64,000 nucleotides of DNA from Paracoccus albus (GTDB lineage Bacteria; Pseudomonadota; Alphaproteobacteria; Rhodobacterales; Rhodobacteraceae), in NCBI RefSeq assembly GCF_027913035.1, contig NZ_CP115775.1, forward strand, positions 1,674,001 through 1,738,000, given 5' to 3'. The notes under the pieces are model-generated. The model had not been told where the DNA came from, did not search any database, and worked only from the letters and a program-made list of their open reading frames with translations. Shown piece after piece: positions 17,874 through 27,101 of this stretch; the first letter of the stretch is position 1, and every line of letters begins with the position of its first letter. The position numbers were made by a program, and so were the translations under genes.

Positions 17874-19118
17874 TCAGTTTGCAGCCGCTGAGCTTCGCGC
17901 TTCTTTCACCCAGGCGACGATGGTCTGGCGGGCCTCATCATCCATCTGGATCGCGTTTGGCGGAGGCATTGCATGGGTTTTTCCGGCCTGAAGATAAATC
18001 TGGTCCGCATGTCGGGCGATGTCGGCAGGGGTTTCCAGATAAACCCCCTTCGGCGCCCATTGCAGGCGACCCCAGGACGGTTCACGGGCATGGCACATGG
18101 AACAATTCCCGATGACCACGTTCGCCGCATCCTCGAACCCACCCGCCGCAGCAAAGCGTTGCTCATAAACGGTCAGGTCACGCGCCGCTGATTCCTCATA
18201 GCTTTCGCCTGCGCGCGCCGTGGACAGCCAGGCAATTATCACCATCAACAGAACCGTTACGCCCCATGTCCAATGCGGCCCCTTGCCCGTCGCGTGCATC
18301 GTGTTGAAGTAGTGACGGATAGTGACGCCGGTCAGGAAGATCAGCGAGGCAATGATCCATGAATACTCCGTCGCGAAGGCCAGCGGATAGTGGTTCGACA
18401 GCATCAGGAACACGACCGGCAGGGTCAGATAGTTGTTATGGGTCGAACGCAGCTTGGCGATTTTGCCATATTTCGCATCCGGCGTCCGGCCCGCCTTCAG
18501 GTCCGCCACCACGATCCGCTGGTTCGGCATGATCTGGAAGAACACATTGGCCGTCATGATCGTCGCGGTAAACGCACCCAGATGCAGCAGCGCCGCCCGC
18601 CCGGTGAAAATCTGGTTATAGGCCCATGACATGAACACCAGGATCGCGAAAAGGATCAGCATCAGAACTGTAGGCCGGTTGCCCAATGCCGATTTGCACA
18701 GCTGGTCATAGGCCAGCCATCCGATGGTCAGCGAACCGCCAGAGATCAGGATAGCCTGCCACAGGGCCAGATCGGCTTTGCTGGGGTCGATCAAAAACAG
18801 CTCTCCACCGACCCAATAGACGATCATCAGCAGCGCCGCGCCCGATACCCAGGTCATATAGCTTTGCCACTTATGCCAGATAAGGTGTTCAGGCATATTT
18901 TCGGGCGCGACCAGGTATTTCTGGATGTGGTAGAACCCGCCGCCATGCACCTGCCACTCTTCGCCGTGACAGCCCTTTGGCATGTTCGGCGCGGGCCTCA
19001 GACCCAGATCGAGCGCGATGAAGAAGAACGATGCGCCGATCCAAGCCATTGCTGTGATAACGTGCAGCCATCGCACGGAAAATGCGATCCAGTCCCATAT
19101 GATTGCAAAATCGTACAT
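17874..19118 (-). CDS. puuD: Membrane urate hydroxylase PuuD with C-terminal cytochrome c domain
   Basis: 414 residues. The N-terminal 300 residues hold about eight membrane segments (WLHVITAMAWIGASFFF, WGVTVLLMVIIAWL). The C-terminal 100 residues are a cytochrome c domain with the heme site CSMCH and a later Met in HAMPPPN. The protein oxidises urate to 5-hydroxyisourate and passes electrons to the respiratory chain, replacing soluble uricase. An AGGAGG site stands before the ATG at 19118. The guanine deaminase and xanthine dehydrogenase genes further right provide the earlier steps. It is divergent from a LysR gene. Confidence 0.9.
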   Translation of the reverse strand: MYDFAIIWDWIAFSVRWLHVITAMAWIGASFFFIALDLGLRPAPNMPKGCHGEEWQVHGGGFYHIQKYLVAPENMPEHLIWHKWQSYMTWVSGAALLMIVYWVGGELFLIDPSKADLALWQAILISGGSLTIGWLAYDQLCKSALGNRPTVLMLILFAILVFMSWAYNQIFTGRAALLHLGAFTATIMTANVFFQIMPNQRIVVADLKAGRTPDAKYGKIAKLRSTHNNYLTLPVVFLMLSNHYPLAFATEYSWIIASLIFLTGVTIRHYFNTMHATGKGPHWTWGVTVLLMVIIAWLSTARAGESYEESAARDLTVYEQRFAAAGGFEDAANVVIGNCSMCHAREPSWGRLQWAPKGVYLETPADIARHADQIYLQAGKTHAMPPPNAIQMDDEARQTIVAWVKEARSSAAAN

Positions 19119-19159
19119 GGCGGCCCTCCTGGGAATCGTTGCTATACAGCAGCCTAGGC

Positions 19160-19171
19160 GAAAAGCTTTTC
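19160..19171. promoter_or_regulatory. Palindrome in the puuD-lysR divergent promoter region
   Basis: GAAAAGCTTTTC, a perfect 12-base palindrome in the 101-base gap between puuD and the LysR regulator. It is a plausible regulator site; no consensus is known to me. Confidence 0.3.
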
Positions 19172-19219
19172 TTCTGGTATCTATGCAAATCAGCAAGCAA
19201 CATCAAAAAAACCGGAACA

Positions 19220-20140
19220 ATGTCCTATTTCGACAATATCCGCACATTTGTTCGGGTCTATGAACTTGGCAGCATGTCTGCGGCGGGGCGTGACCTGCGT
19301 ATTTCTCCGGCGGTGACTTCATCGCGGATTGCCCAGCTTGAGACGCATCTGGGCGTCCGGCTGTTTCAGCGCACGACGCGGAACCTCAGCCCGACAGAGC
19401 AAGGCAAGGCCTTCTATCGCAGCGCGGCGGAGATTCTGGAGGCCGTCGCCAATGCCGAAGCCCAGATCGTCAACCTGACCGAAAACCCGAAAGGGTCCCT
19501 GTTTGTCGCTGCACCGTTGGGCGTCGGGCGACGGCTGATCGCCCCGCAGGTTGCTGCATTCCTGGACGAATACCCCGAGGTCAGCATGCGCCTGCGCCTG
19601 ACCGATCGCAAGGTCGACCTGACAAGCGAAGGGCTGGACCTCGCTTTCTTCCTTGGACAGCCAGAGGACAGCAATCTGCGCATTCGCAAGATTACAGACG
19701 TTGACCGGGTCCTGTGCGCCGCGCCGGCCTATATCGAAAGGCGGGGAATGCCAGCGGATGGCGATGCGCTGCTGGCCGAGAAGCACGAATGCCTGAACCT
19801 GCGTTTTCCGGGCGCGACAGAGTTTCAGTGGCTGCTGTCGACGCAGGACGGCCCAAGACGGTTCCGGGTATCGGGACGCTTTGAATGCGACGACGGTGAC
19901 GTTCTGACAGATTGGGCGCTAGCCGGTCATGGCATCGCGCTGAAACCGCTGTTTGAGGTTGCCGATCACCTGAAAAGTGGCGCTTTGGTTCAGGTGGCGC
20001 AGGCCACGCCGCCAGAGCCTATACAGATGGCTTGTCTGTATACGCATCGCAGGCGGCAGGACCCGAAGTCGCGGCTGTTCATGGATTTCGTAGTTGGAAA
20101 GATCGCATCCAAGATCAGGGCCACCAGCCTTGACGGCTGA
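19220..20140 (+). CDS. LysR family transcriptional regulator
   Basis: 306 residues. The N-terminal helix-turn-helix (MSAAGRDLRISPAVTSSRIAQLE, about residues 20-42) is followed by LGVRLFQRTTR and a two-lobed effector domain. This is the CrgA/DsdC-like subgroup that starts MSYFDNIRTFVRVYE. The ATG at 19220 has a short GGAA ahead and starts at the usual place. It is divergent from puuD and so may control urate oxidation; it is convergent with bhcR. The ligand is unknown. Confidence 0.85.
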   Translation: MSYFDNIRTFVRVYELGSMSAAGRDLRISPAVTSSRIAQLETHLGVRLFQRTTRNLSPTEQGKAFYRSAAEILEAVANAEAQIVNLTENPKGSLFVAAPLGVGRRLIAPQVAAFLDEYPEVSMRLRLTDRKVDLTSEGLDLAFFLGQPEDSNLRIRKITDVDRVLCAAPAYIERRGMPADGDALLAEKHECLNLRFPGATEFQWLLSTQDGPRRFRVSGRFECDDGDVLTDWALAGHGIALKPLFEVADHLKSGALVQVAQATPPEPIQMACLYTHRRRQDPKSRLFMDFVVGKIASKIRATSLDG

Positions 20141-20182
20141 GGGCAGCATTCAAGCGCAAGCGTGAAATCGCCCCGCAATGCG

Positions 20183-21058
20183 TCAACCGAGCGGCTCGCC
20201 ACCGATAGCAAGGGTCAGCTCGCGGGCTGCTGCGGCGACGCACCGGCCCAATTCCTCGATCTTGTCCGAGGTGATCCGGCTGGTCGGCCCGGAAACAGAG
20301 ATACCCGCCGCCGCTTCGCGGTGAATGTCGAAAACCGGCGCGGCGACGCAGCGCATTCCGGTGTTCCTCTCTTCATCGTCGACTGAATATCCACGCAGCA
20401 AGATGACACTAAGCTCCTCTGCCATGCGCGACGGATCAATGATGGTCTTTTCGGTGAAACTCTGCCGAGACACGCTTTGCAGATGTCTACTAGCCCGCTC
20501 ATTCGGCATATTGGCCAGCAGCGCTTTGCCGATGCCGGATGCGTGCATCGGCGACATGGTTCCCGGCGGAAAGAAGGCACGAATGCTGGCATGTGTCTCG
20601 ACCTGACTGACGAACAGGACCGATCCTTCACGCTCTATGCCCAGATTTGCCGTTTCTCCGGTCGTTTCCATCAACTGGCGCAGGATCGGACGGGCACGTT
20701 CGACAAGGCTTGTCCGGCGCAGGAAGCGCGAGCCCACAACGAAAGCACGTGGCCCGATATGCCAAAGCTGTTCAGCGGCGTCGAACTCTACCAGATCGCG
20801 CGCCGACAGGGTCACGAGGATCCGGTAAACCGTGGCTGGCGACTGGCCCAGTTCATTGGCGATGGCGGTCAGCGTGCAGCCGGAGTTCTCGCTGAGGAAC
20901 TCAAACACCTCCATGGCGCGATCCAGCGATTTGATCGTGTTCTGATCGGTAACATCGTGCCAGCCGCGCGGTCTGCCGCGTGCCTTCCGATCAGGTTCCT
21001 TGTCATTATCTTGAGGATCCAAAAAATCTCTCTCACAAAATATGAAACTGAATTTCAT
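20183..21058 (-). CDS. bhcR: IclR family regulator of the beta-hydroxyaspartate cycle, BhcR
   Basis: Up to 291 residues. The winged helix (LDRAMEVFEFLSENSGCTLTAIANELGQSPATVYRIL, about residues 43-80) and the IclR effector domain (HASGIGKALLANMP, GYSVDDEERNTGMRCVAAPVFD) are clear. In Paracoccus denitrificans the IclR gene at this place, BhcR, responds to glyoxylate and controls bhcABCD. The start is uncertain: the ATG at 21058 lies inside the probable operator and lacks a ribosome site. A TTG at about 21022, giving a protein starting at DPQDNDKEPD, is the alternative. It is divergent from bhcA. Confidence 0.88.
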   Translation of the reverse strand: MKFSFIFCERDFLDPQDNDKEPDRKARGRPRGWHDVTDQNTIKSLDRAMEVFEFLSENSGCTLTAIANELGQSPATVYRILVTLSARDLVEFDAAEQLWHIGPRAFVVGSRFLRRTSLVERARPILRQLMETTGETANLGIEREGSVLFVSQVETHASIRAFFPPGTMSPMHASGIGKALLANMPNERASRHLQSVSRQSFTEKTIIDPSRMAEELSVILLRGYSVDDEERNTGMRCVAAPVFDIHREAAAGISVSGPTSRITSDKIEELGRCVAAAARELTLAIGGEPLG

Positions 21059-21067
21059 GATATGAAA
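21042..21067. promoter_or_regulatory. Overlapping inverted repeats, candidate BhcR operator
   Basis: Three copies of the half-site ATGAAA/TTTCAT form two overlapping perfect repeats: ATGAAA-CTGAA-TTTCAT (21042-21058) and TTTCAT-GAT-ATGAAA (21053-21067). They sit at the bhcR 5' end, about 120 bases upstream of bhcA. The TGAAA-n-TTTCA form resembles sites bound by other IclR proteins. Confidence 0.55.
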
Positions 21068-21188
21068 AATTTAACTACCTGACAACAAATAACAATTCGG
21101 AGGATAAGCAAAATCTGCCTTGGTTTCAAAAAAATATCGGGTTCGCGGGCGCTCACATATGCTGACCGGAACGATGGAAGGAAACCCC

Positions 21189-22379
21189 ATGAGCTTTCAG
21201 AACCCTGTTTTCATTCCGGGTCCGACAAATATCCCGGAAAGCCTGCGTAAGGCTTGTGATATGCCGACAATCGACCACCGCTCTCCGCTGTTTGGTCAGA
21301 TACTGCATCCCGCGCGCGAAGGAGTACGCAAGGTACTGAAAAGCGATGTGGCAGAGGTCTTTATCTTCCCTTCGACCGGGACGGGTGGATGGGAAACCGC
21401 GCTGACAAACACCCTCTCGCCCGGCGATAAGGTATTGGCTGCCCGAAACGGCATGTTCAGCCACCGCTGGATAGACATGTGCCAGCGTCACGGGCTTGAC
21501 GTTCAGATCGTCGAAACCCCATGGGGCGAAGGGCTGCCCGCCGCTCGCTATGAAGAGATCCTGAGGGCTGACACCGGACACCGGGTCAAGGCCGTTCTGG
21601 CGACGCATAACGAGACCGCAACCGGCGTGAAATCCGACATTGCCGCGGTGCGCCGCGCACTGGAGGCGGCAGGTCATCCGGCATTGCTGTTCGTCGATGG
21701 CGTCAGCTCGATCGCGTCGATGGATTTCCGCTTCGATGAATGGGGCGTCGATATTGCCGTCACCGGATCGCAGAAAGGTTTCATGCTGCCGCCCGGATTG
21801 GCCATTGTCGGCTTCAGCAAAAAGGCGATGGACGCGACAGCAACGGCCGCCCTGCCCCGTACCTTCTTTGACGTGCGCGACATGGAAAAGGCCTATGCCA
21901 ATAATGCCTATCCCTACACGCCAGCCGTCGGTCTGCTGAACGGTCTGAACGAATCCTGCCGGATGCTGCTGGATGAAGGGTTGGAAAACGTCTTTGCCCG
22001 TCACCGCCGCATCGCCAATGGCGTTCGCGCCGCGGTTGACGCATGGGGCATGACGCTTTGCGCCGCCTCGCCCGATGTTTATTCGGACACGGTCAGCGCG
22101 ATACGCACGCCCGATGGTTTCAACGCAACCGATATCGTGACCCATGCGGCACAGACCTATGGCGTCGCATTCGGCGTCGGTCTGGGCGAGGTTGCTGGCA
22201 AGGTGTTCCGCATCGGCCATCTGGGCAGCCTGACCGATGTGATGGCACTGTCGGGCATCGCAACTGCTGAAATGGTCATGGCTGATCTTGGCCTGCCCGT
22301 CAGGCTTGGGTCGGGCGTTGCTGCCGCGCAGGAATTCTATCGCTCGAACCCGGCGCTCAGCCGCAAGGACGCAGCCTGA
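21189..22379 (+). CDS. bhcA: Aspartate-glyoxylate aminotransferase BhcA
   Basis: 396 residues, fold-type I PLP enzyme with Lys196 in VTGSQKGF and Asp170 in LFVDGVSS. It transfers the amino group of aspartate to glyoxylate, giving glycine and oxaloacetate, the entry step of the beta-hydroxyaspartate cycle. Start and length match the P. denitrificans enzyme closely (SFQNPVFIPGPTNIPE). An AAGGAAA site precedes the ATG at 21189. The gene order bhcABCD behind a divergent IclR gene is diagnostic; the stop lies 14 bases before the chosen bhcB start. Confidence 0.95.
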   Translation: MSFQNPVFIPGPTNIPESLRKACDMPTIDHRSPLFGQILHPAREGVRKVLKSDVAEVFIFPSTGTGGWETALTNTLSPGDKVLAARNGMFSHRWIDMCQRHGLDVQIVETPWGEGLPAARYEEILRADTGHRVKAVLATHNETATGVKSDIAAVRRALEAAGHPALLFVDGVSSIASMDFRFDEWGVDIAVTGSQKGFMLPPGLAIVGFSKKAMDATATAALPRTFFDVRDMEKAYANNAYPYTPAVGLLNGLNESCRMLLDEGLENVFARHRRIANGVRAAVDAWGMTLCAASPDVYSDTVSAIRTPDGFNATDIVTHAAQTYGVAFGVGLGEVAGKVFRIGHLGSLTDVMALSGIATAEMVMADLGLPVRLGSGVAAAQEFYRSNPALSRKDAA

Positions 22380-22393
22380 TGCGGGGCGGAGAC

Positions 22394-23344
22394 ATGCAGA
22401 TCCCCAACTATGACGACATGCTGGCCGCGCATGACCGGATCCGGCCGCATATCCGCCTGACGCCCGTCCGCAGTTCGGACTATCTCAACGATCTGACCGG
22501 CGCACAGCTGTTCTTCAAATGCGAGAATTTTCAGGAGCCGGGGGCCTTCAAGGTCCGCGGCGCCACCAATGCTGTTTTCGGTTTGACCAAAGAACAAGCG
22601 AAAAAAGGCGTCGCCACCCATTCATCGGGAAACCACGCCTCTTGCCTGTCCTACGCTGCCATGCGCCGGGGCATTCCGTGCCATGTCGTGATGCCGCGCA
22701 CCGCGCCGCAGGCGAAAAAGGATACAGTTCGTCGCTTCGGCGGCAAGATCACCGAGTGTGAGCCGTCTACATCATCCCGAGAAGAAGCCTTTGCGCGTGT
22801 GCAGGCGGAAACCGGTAGCGATTTCGTGCATCCGTACAACGACTCGCGCGTGATTGCCGGTCAGGGCACCTGTTCAAAAGAACTGATCGAGCAGGCAGAC
22901 GGGCTGGATATGATCGTCGCGCCCATCGGAGGCGGCGGAATGATTTCCGGCACCTGTCTGACATTGGCCACGCTTGCACCTGAAACGCAGGTGATCGCGG
23001 CTGAACCTGAAACGGCGGATGACGCCTTTCGCAGCTTCAAGGCGGGTCAGATCATTGCCGACGATGCGCCGAAATCGGTGGCCGACGGGCTGCTTGTGCC
23101 GCTGAAAGACCTGACATGGTATTTCGTGTCGAACCATGTGGCAGAGATATACACAGCCTCCGAGCAAGAGATCATCGACGCGATGAAGCTGATCTGGAAG
23201 CACCTGCGCATCGTGGCAGAGCCGTCAAGTTCTGTCCCGCTGGCAACCATTCTGAAAAACCCCGATGCCTTCATGGGCAAGCGCGTCGGCATCATTATCA
23301 CCGGCGGCAATGTCGATCTGGACAGGCTGCCCTGGACGAAGTGA
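22394..23344 (+). CDS. bhcB: Beta-hydroxyaspartate dehydratase BhcB
   Basis: 316 residues, a threonine-dehydratase-type PLP enzyme with Lys53 in EPGAFKVRGATN and the phosphate-binding glycine loop APIGGGGM. It dehydrates beta-hydroxyaspartate to iminosuccinate. The ATG at 22394 has a GGAG ribosome site. An in-frame ATG at 22379 overlaps the bhcA stop (TGATG) and would add five residues (MRGGD); the later start matches known BhcB proteins. Confidence 0.95.
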   Translation: MQIPNYDDMLAAHDRIRPHIRLTPVRSSDYLNDLTGAQLFFKCENFQEPGAFKVRGATNAVFGLTKEQAKKGVATHSSGNHASCLSYAAMRRGIPCHVVMPRTAPQAKKDTVRRFGGKITECEPSTSSREEAFARVQAETGSDFVHPYNDSRVIAGQGTCSKELIEQADGLDMIVAPIGGGGMISGTCLTLATLAPETQVIAAEPETADDAFRSFKAGQIIADDAPKSVADGLLVPLKDLTWYFVSNHVAEIYTASEQEIIDAMKLIWKHLRIVAEPSSSVPLATILKNPDAFMGKRVGIIITGGNVDLDRLPWTK

Positions 23345-23354
23345 GGACAGATCC

Positions 23355-24518
23355 ATGAATGCACCCGTCAATCTCGACCAATTGGATGTCGGCTTTGATA
23401 TCCCTGCCCTGCCCGGCATGGATGCGGCGGACATCCAGACGCCTTGCCTGATCCTCGATCTGGACGCGTTAGAGCGCAACATCAGGAAAATGGGCGAATA
23501 CGCCAGGGCGCACGGGATGCGCCACCGCGTCCACGGCAAGATGCACAAATCCGTCGATGTGGCGAAGCTACAGGAACGGCTGGGCGGCGCTGTCGGAGTT
23601 TGCTGCCAGAAAGTGTCAGAGGCAGAGGTCTTTGTCCGCGGTGGCATCAAGGACGTGCTGGTCTCTAATCAGGTGCGTGATCCTGCGAAGATAGACCGCT
23701 TGGCACAACTGCCGAAGCTTGGGGCGCGGATCATCGTCTGTGTCGATGATGTGCACAATGTGGCAGAGCTTTCCGCCGCCGCACAAAAACACGGCACTGA
23801 AATAGAGTGCTTCGTCGAAATCGACTGCGGCGCGGGTCGCTGCGGCGTGACCTCGACGGAGGATGTGGTCGAAATCGCGCAGGCCATCGATGCGGCAGAA
23901 AATCTGAAATTCAGCGGCATTCAGGCATATCAGGGCGCCATGCAGCATCTGGACAGCTATGCGGCCCGCAAGGAAAAGCTGGATATCGCGATTGCGATGG
24001 TCAAGGACGCTGTGGCCGGGCTGGAAGAGGTCGGACTGAAGCCGGAACTGGTATCGGGCGGCGGGACCGGATCGTATTACTTCGAGTCTAATTCAGGCGT
24101 GTTCAACGAGTTACAATGCGGCTCTTACGCGTTCATGGATGCGGATTATGGCCGGATTCTGGACAAGGACGGCAAGCGCATAGATCAGGGTGAATGGGAA
24201 AACGCCTTCTTCATCCTGACGCAAGTGATGAGCCATGCGAAAGTCGACAAAGCCATCTGCGATGCGGGACTGAAAGCGCAATCGGTCGATAGCGGTCTGC
24301 CCTTCATCTACGGACGCGACGATGTGGACTATGTCAAATGCTCGGATGAACATGGTGTCATTTCCGACCCCGACGGGGTCCTGAAGGTCGGCGAAAAGCT
24401 TCGGCTTGTACCGGGGCATTGTGACCCGACTGCCAATGTCCATGACTGGTATGTGGGCATTCGCGGCGACAAGGTCGAGGTGGTCTGGCCGGTCTCTGCC
24501 CGCGGCAAAGCCTATTGA
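23355..24518 (+). CDS. bhcC: Beta-hydroxyaspartate aldolase BhcC
   Basis: 387 residues, a fold-type III PLP enzyme of the D-threonine aldolase/DSD1 family. The PLP lysine lies in the HGKMHKS motif (residues 60-66), and glycine-rich SGGGTGSYYFE binds phosphate. It condenses glycine with a second glyoxylate to (2R,3S)-beta-hydroxyaspartate. It starts 10 bases after bhcB with a GAGGA site. The length equals that of the P. denitrificans enzyme. Confidence 0.95.
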   Translation: MNAPVNLDQLDVGFDIPALPGMDAADIQTPCLILDLDALERNIRKMGEYARAHGMRHRVHGKMHKSVDVAKLQERLGGAVGVCCQKVSEAEVFVRGGIKDVLVSNQVRDPAKIDRLAQLPKLGARIIVCVDDVHNVAELSAAAQKHGTEIECFVEIDCGAGRCGVTSTEDVVEIAQAIDAAENLKFSGIQAYQGAMQHLDSYAARKEKLDIAIAMVKDAVAGLEEVGLKPELVSGGGTGSYYFESNSGVFNELQCGSYAFMDADYGRILDKDGKRIDQGEWENAFFILTQVMSHAKVDKAICDAGLKAQSVDSGLPFIYGRDDVDYVKCSDEHGVISDPDGVLKVGEKLRLVPGHCDPTANVHDWYVGIRGDKVEVVWPVSARGKAY

Positions 24519-24616
24519 GGCTGTGACACAGATCCGGTCCATCTGGCCGGAGCAATGCCCCTGCGCCGAGCATATCCAACTGATCGCGCAGGGGTATTTT
24601 CATAAAGGAGAAAGAC

Positions 24617-25564
24617 ATGCTGATCGTGCCAGAGCGCGAGATCGCCGAGCTGATGACGCGGGAAGCCGCATTCGATGCCGTGGAACGGGTGTTCGCAGCA
24701 ATGGCGGCCGGAGAGGCCGATAATTTCCCGGTCATCCGTGAGGCCATTGGCCACGAGGATGCGCTTTATGGGTTCAAGGGCGGGTTCGACCGGGCCGGGC
24801 TGACTTTGGGGCTGAAGGCGGGCGGTTACTGGCCCGGCAATCTGTCAAAGCACGGGCTGATCAACCATCAGTCGACGGTCTTCCTGTTCGACCCGGACAC
24901 CGGCAGAGCCAAGGCGATGGTGGGCGGCAATCTGCTGACCGCGCTGCGCACGGCTGCCGCGTCATCGGTTTCGATCCGGCACCTTGCCCGCAAGGACGCG
25001 CGGGTTATCGGGATGATTGGCGCAGGCCATCAGGCGACGTACCAGCTGCGCGCCGCGTTGGAGCAGCGAGAGTTTGAGAAGGTCATCGGCTGGAACCTGC
25101 ATCCGGAAATGTTGTACAGTCTTGAGGCCATCGCTGCCGAAGCCGGTCTGCCTTTCGAAGCAGTCGGTCTGGATGTGATTATCTCCATCACCTCATCTTT
25201 CGATCCGATCCTGATGGCCGGTCAGGTCAGTCCGGGCACACATATCGCCTGCATGGGGACAGACACCAGGGGCAAGCAAGAGCTCGATCCGCAGCTATTG
25301 GTCCGCGCAAGTATCTATACGGATGAGGTCGCGCAATCCGTATCCATTGGCGAGGCACAGCACGCTGTGCAGATGGGGCTGATCGCGCAAAGCGATATCG
25401 CGCAACTTGGCGCGGTCATTAACGGCACCGATCCGGGTCGCAGTTCCGACGATCAGATCACGCTTTTTGATGGCACCGGAGTCGGTTTACAGGATCTGGC
25501 CGTTGCCGCGGCTGTCGTTGATCTGGCCATCGAAAAAGGCGTCGCGATTGAAGTTGACATCTGA
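24617..25564 (+). CDS. bhcD: Iminosuccinate reductase BhcD
   Basis: 315 residues, of the ornithine cyclodeaminase/mu-crystallin family. The Rossmann fold is seen at VIGMIGAGHQATYQ; substrate-side Lys and Arg lie in LGLKAGGYWPGN and LLTALRTAAAS. It reduces iminosuccinate to aspartate, closing the cycle so that two glyoxylate give one four-carbon acid without carbon loss. An AAAGGAGAA site precedes the ATG. It is the last gene of the operon, followed by a strong hairpin terminator. Confidence 0.95.
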   Translation: MLIVPEREIAELMTREAAFDAVERVFAAMAAGEADNFPVIREAIGHEDALYGFKGGFDRAGLTLGLKAGGYWPGNLSKHGLINHQSTVFLFDPDTGRAKAMVGGNLLTALRTAAASSVSIRHLARKDARVIGMIGAGHQATYQLRAALEQREFEKVIGWNLHPEMLYSLEAIAAEAGLPFEAVGLDVIISITSSFDPILMAGQVSPGTHIACMGTDTRGKQELDPQLLVRASIYTDEVAQSVSIGEAQHAVQMGLIAQSDIAQLGAVINGTDPGRSSDDQITLFDGTGVGLQDLAVAAAVVDLAIEKGVAIEVDI

Positions 25565-25592
25565 GGCGGCATTCGCTTGATCCCGGCAACTT

Positions 25593-25628
25593 AAAACGGG
25601 CGACCCCGGAGAAGGGCCGCCCGTTTTT
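25593..25628 (+). terminator. Rho-independent terminator after bhcABCD
   Basis: The stem AAACGGGCG...CGCCCGTTT is followed directly by five T residues. It ends the bhc operon; read from the other strand, with its A-run becoming T, it may also stop guaD. Confidence 0.8.
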
Positions 25629-25646
25629 CATAGCCGCGCTCGTGCC

Positions 25647-26954
25647 TCAGTCGGCTTTCATCGCCACGCCTGCGACATATACCTGCGCGATCGCGCGGTC
25701 ATCGCCCAGCGTTTGCAAGACGAAAAGTTCTTCTGAGAGCGTCCTGGCCCGATCCATACGCAGTGCCATTGCTGGCGTCGCACGCGCATCGAGAACGACA
25801 ATATCGGCCTCGCTGCCGGCGGCAAGCGTTCCTATCTTGTCCTCCAGTTCCAGGGCGACAGCATTGCCGCGCGTGATCCAGTGAAAAGCCCGCAGCGGGT
25901 GCAGTTTCTGCTTTTGCAGTTGCAGAACCTTGTAACCCTCTTTCAGCGTTTGCAGCATCGAGTAGCTGGTGCCGCCGCCGACATCGGTCGCGATCGCATT
26001 TGTGATTCCGCGCGCGCGCAAGCCCTGATCGTCAAACAGACCGCTGCCAAGAAACAGGTTGGATGTCGGGCAGAAAACTGGCTTTGCGCCTGTTTCGGCC
26101 AGAACGTCAATCTCACGAGGTTCCAGATGAATGGAATGCCCCAGCAGGGATTTTGGCGTCAGCAGCCCGTAACGTTCGTATACGCCCAGATAGTCTTGCG
26201 CATCCGGATAAAGCTCTCTCGTAAAGGCGATCTCGTCATGGTTTTCGCTGAGATGCGTCTGGATGTGGCAATCGGGATGTTCTGCCGCAAGCGCACCCGC
26301 CATTTCAAGCTGTTCCGGGCTTGAGGTGATGGCAAAGCGCGGTGTCACCGCATAAAGCGCCCGTCCCTTTCCATGCCATTTCCGGATCAGTGCCTTGCTG
26401 TCGTCATAGCTGGATTGTGGTGTGTCCAGCAGCCCATCGGGTGCATTGCGGTCCATCATGACCTTGCCGCCGATCATGCGCATATTGCGCTCTGCGGCTT
26501 CGGTGAAATAGGCCTCGGCGGAACTGCGATGGACAGAGCAATACGCCACGGCTGACGTCGTGCCATAGGACAATAGCAGATCGTAGAAATGGCCCGCCAT
26601 TGTCGCGCAATGCTCTGGATCGACAAAACGCATTTCTTCCGGGAAGGTGTAGTTGTTCAACCATTCCAGAAGCTGCGCACCCCAGCTTGCGATGACCTGC
26701 ACTTGCGGGAAATGGATGTGGGTGTCGACAAAGCCCGCCATCAGCAGATGCGGCCGGTGATCGACAATTACCGCATCCCGGGCCATCTCATTGACAGAGG
26801 CGAAATCTCCGGTCGCGAGGATGTGCCCTTCGGACATCAGGATCGCGCCATCCTCGATATAGCTGAAGGCAGAGGTATGGCTGTCATCCTCTGGCTCTGC
26901 GTGGAAATCGAGGATACGTCCCCGCAGCAGTGTCTGGCTGGCCGTCTGTGTCAT
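25647..26954 (-). CDS. guaD: Guanine deaminase GuaD
   Basis: 435 residues, amidohydrolase superfamily. The zinc motif HIHFPQ, the HLSENHDE stretch and VFCPTSNLFLGSG are typical of guanine deaminase. It hydrolyses guanine to xanthine and ammonia, giving the substrate of XdhAB. It lies downstream of the purine permease (147-base gap) in a minus-strand series xdhABC-permease-guaD. Confidence 0.92.
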   Translation of the reverse strand: MTQTASQTLLRGRILDFHAEPEDDSHTSAFSYIEDGAILMSEGHILATGDFASVNEMARDAVIVDHRPHLLMAGFVDTHIHFPQVQVIASWGAQLLEWLNNYTFPEEMRFVDPEHCATMAGHFYDLLLSYGTTSAVAYCSVHRSSAEAYFTEAAERNMRMIGGKVMMDRNAPDGLLDTPQSSYDDSKALIRKWHGKGRALYAVTPRFAITSSPEQLEMAGALAAEHPDCHIQTHLSENHDEIAFTRELYPDAQDYLGVYERYGLLTPKSLLGHSIHLEPREIDVLAETGAKPVFCPTSNLFLGSGLFDDQGLRARGITNAIATDVGGGTSYSMLQTLKEGYKVLQLQKQKLHPLRAFHWITRGNAVALELEDKIGTLAAGSEADIVVLDARATPAMALRMDRARTLSEELFVLQTLGDDRAIAQVYVAGVAMKAD

Positions 26955-27006
26955 TGGCTTTTCGTCCGGTGTGTTCAGATTGGATTGAATGTGACAAACG
27001 AATGGC

Positions 27007-27036
27007 GCGGACCGAAGCGCAGAACGTCAGGTCCGC
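27007..27036. terminator. Stem-loop between the purine permease and guaD
   Basis: GCGGACC and GGTCCGC form a perfect 7-base stem around a 16-base loop. It may reduce read-through from the permease or mark the guaD leader. The remaining bases of 26955-27101 show no gene. Confidence 0.3.
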
Positions 27037-27101
27037 AAGTTTTCCTGGCTTGCCGAACGGCCCAGACCGTTCAGCGGCAAATCAGCGGTCGTCAGGCCAG
27101 C

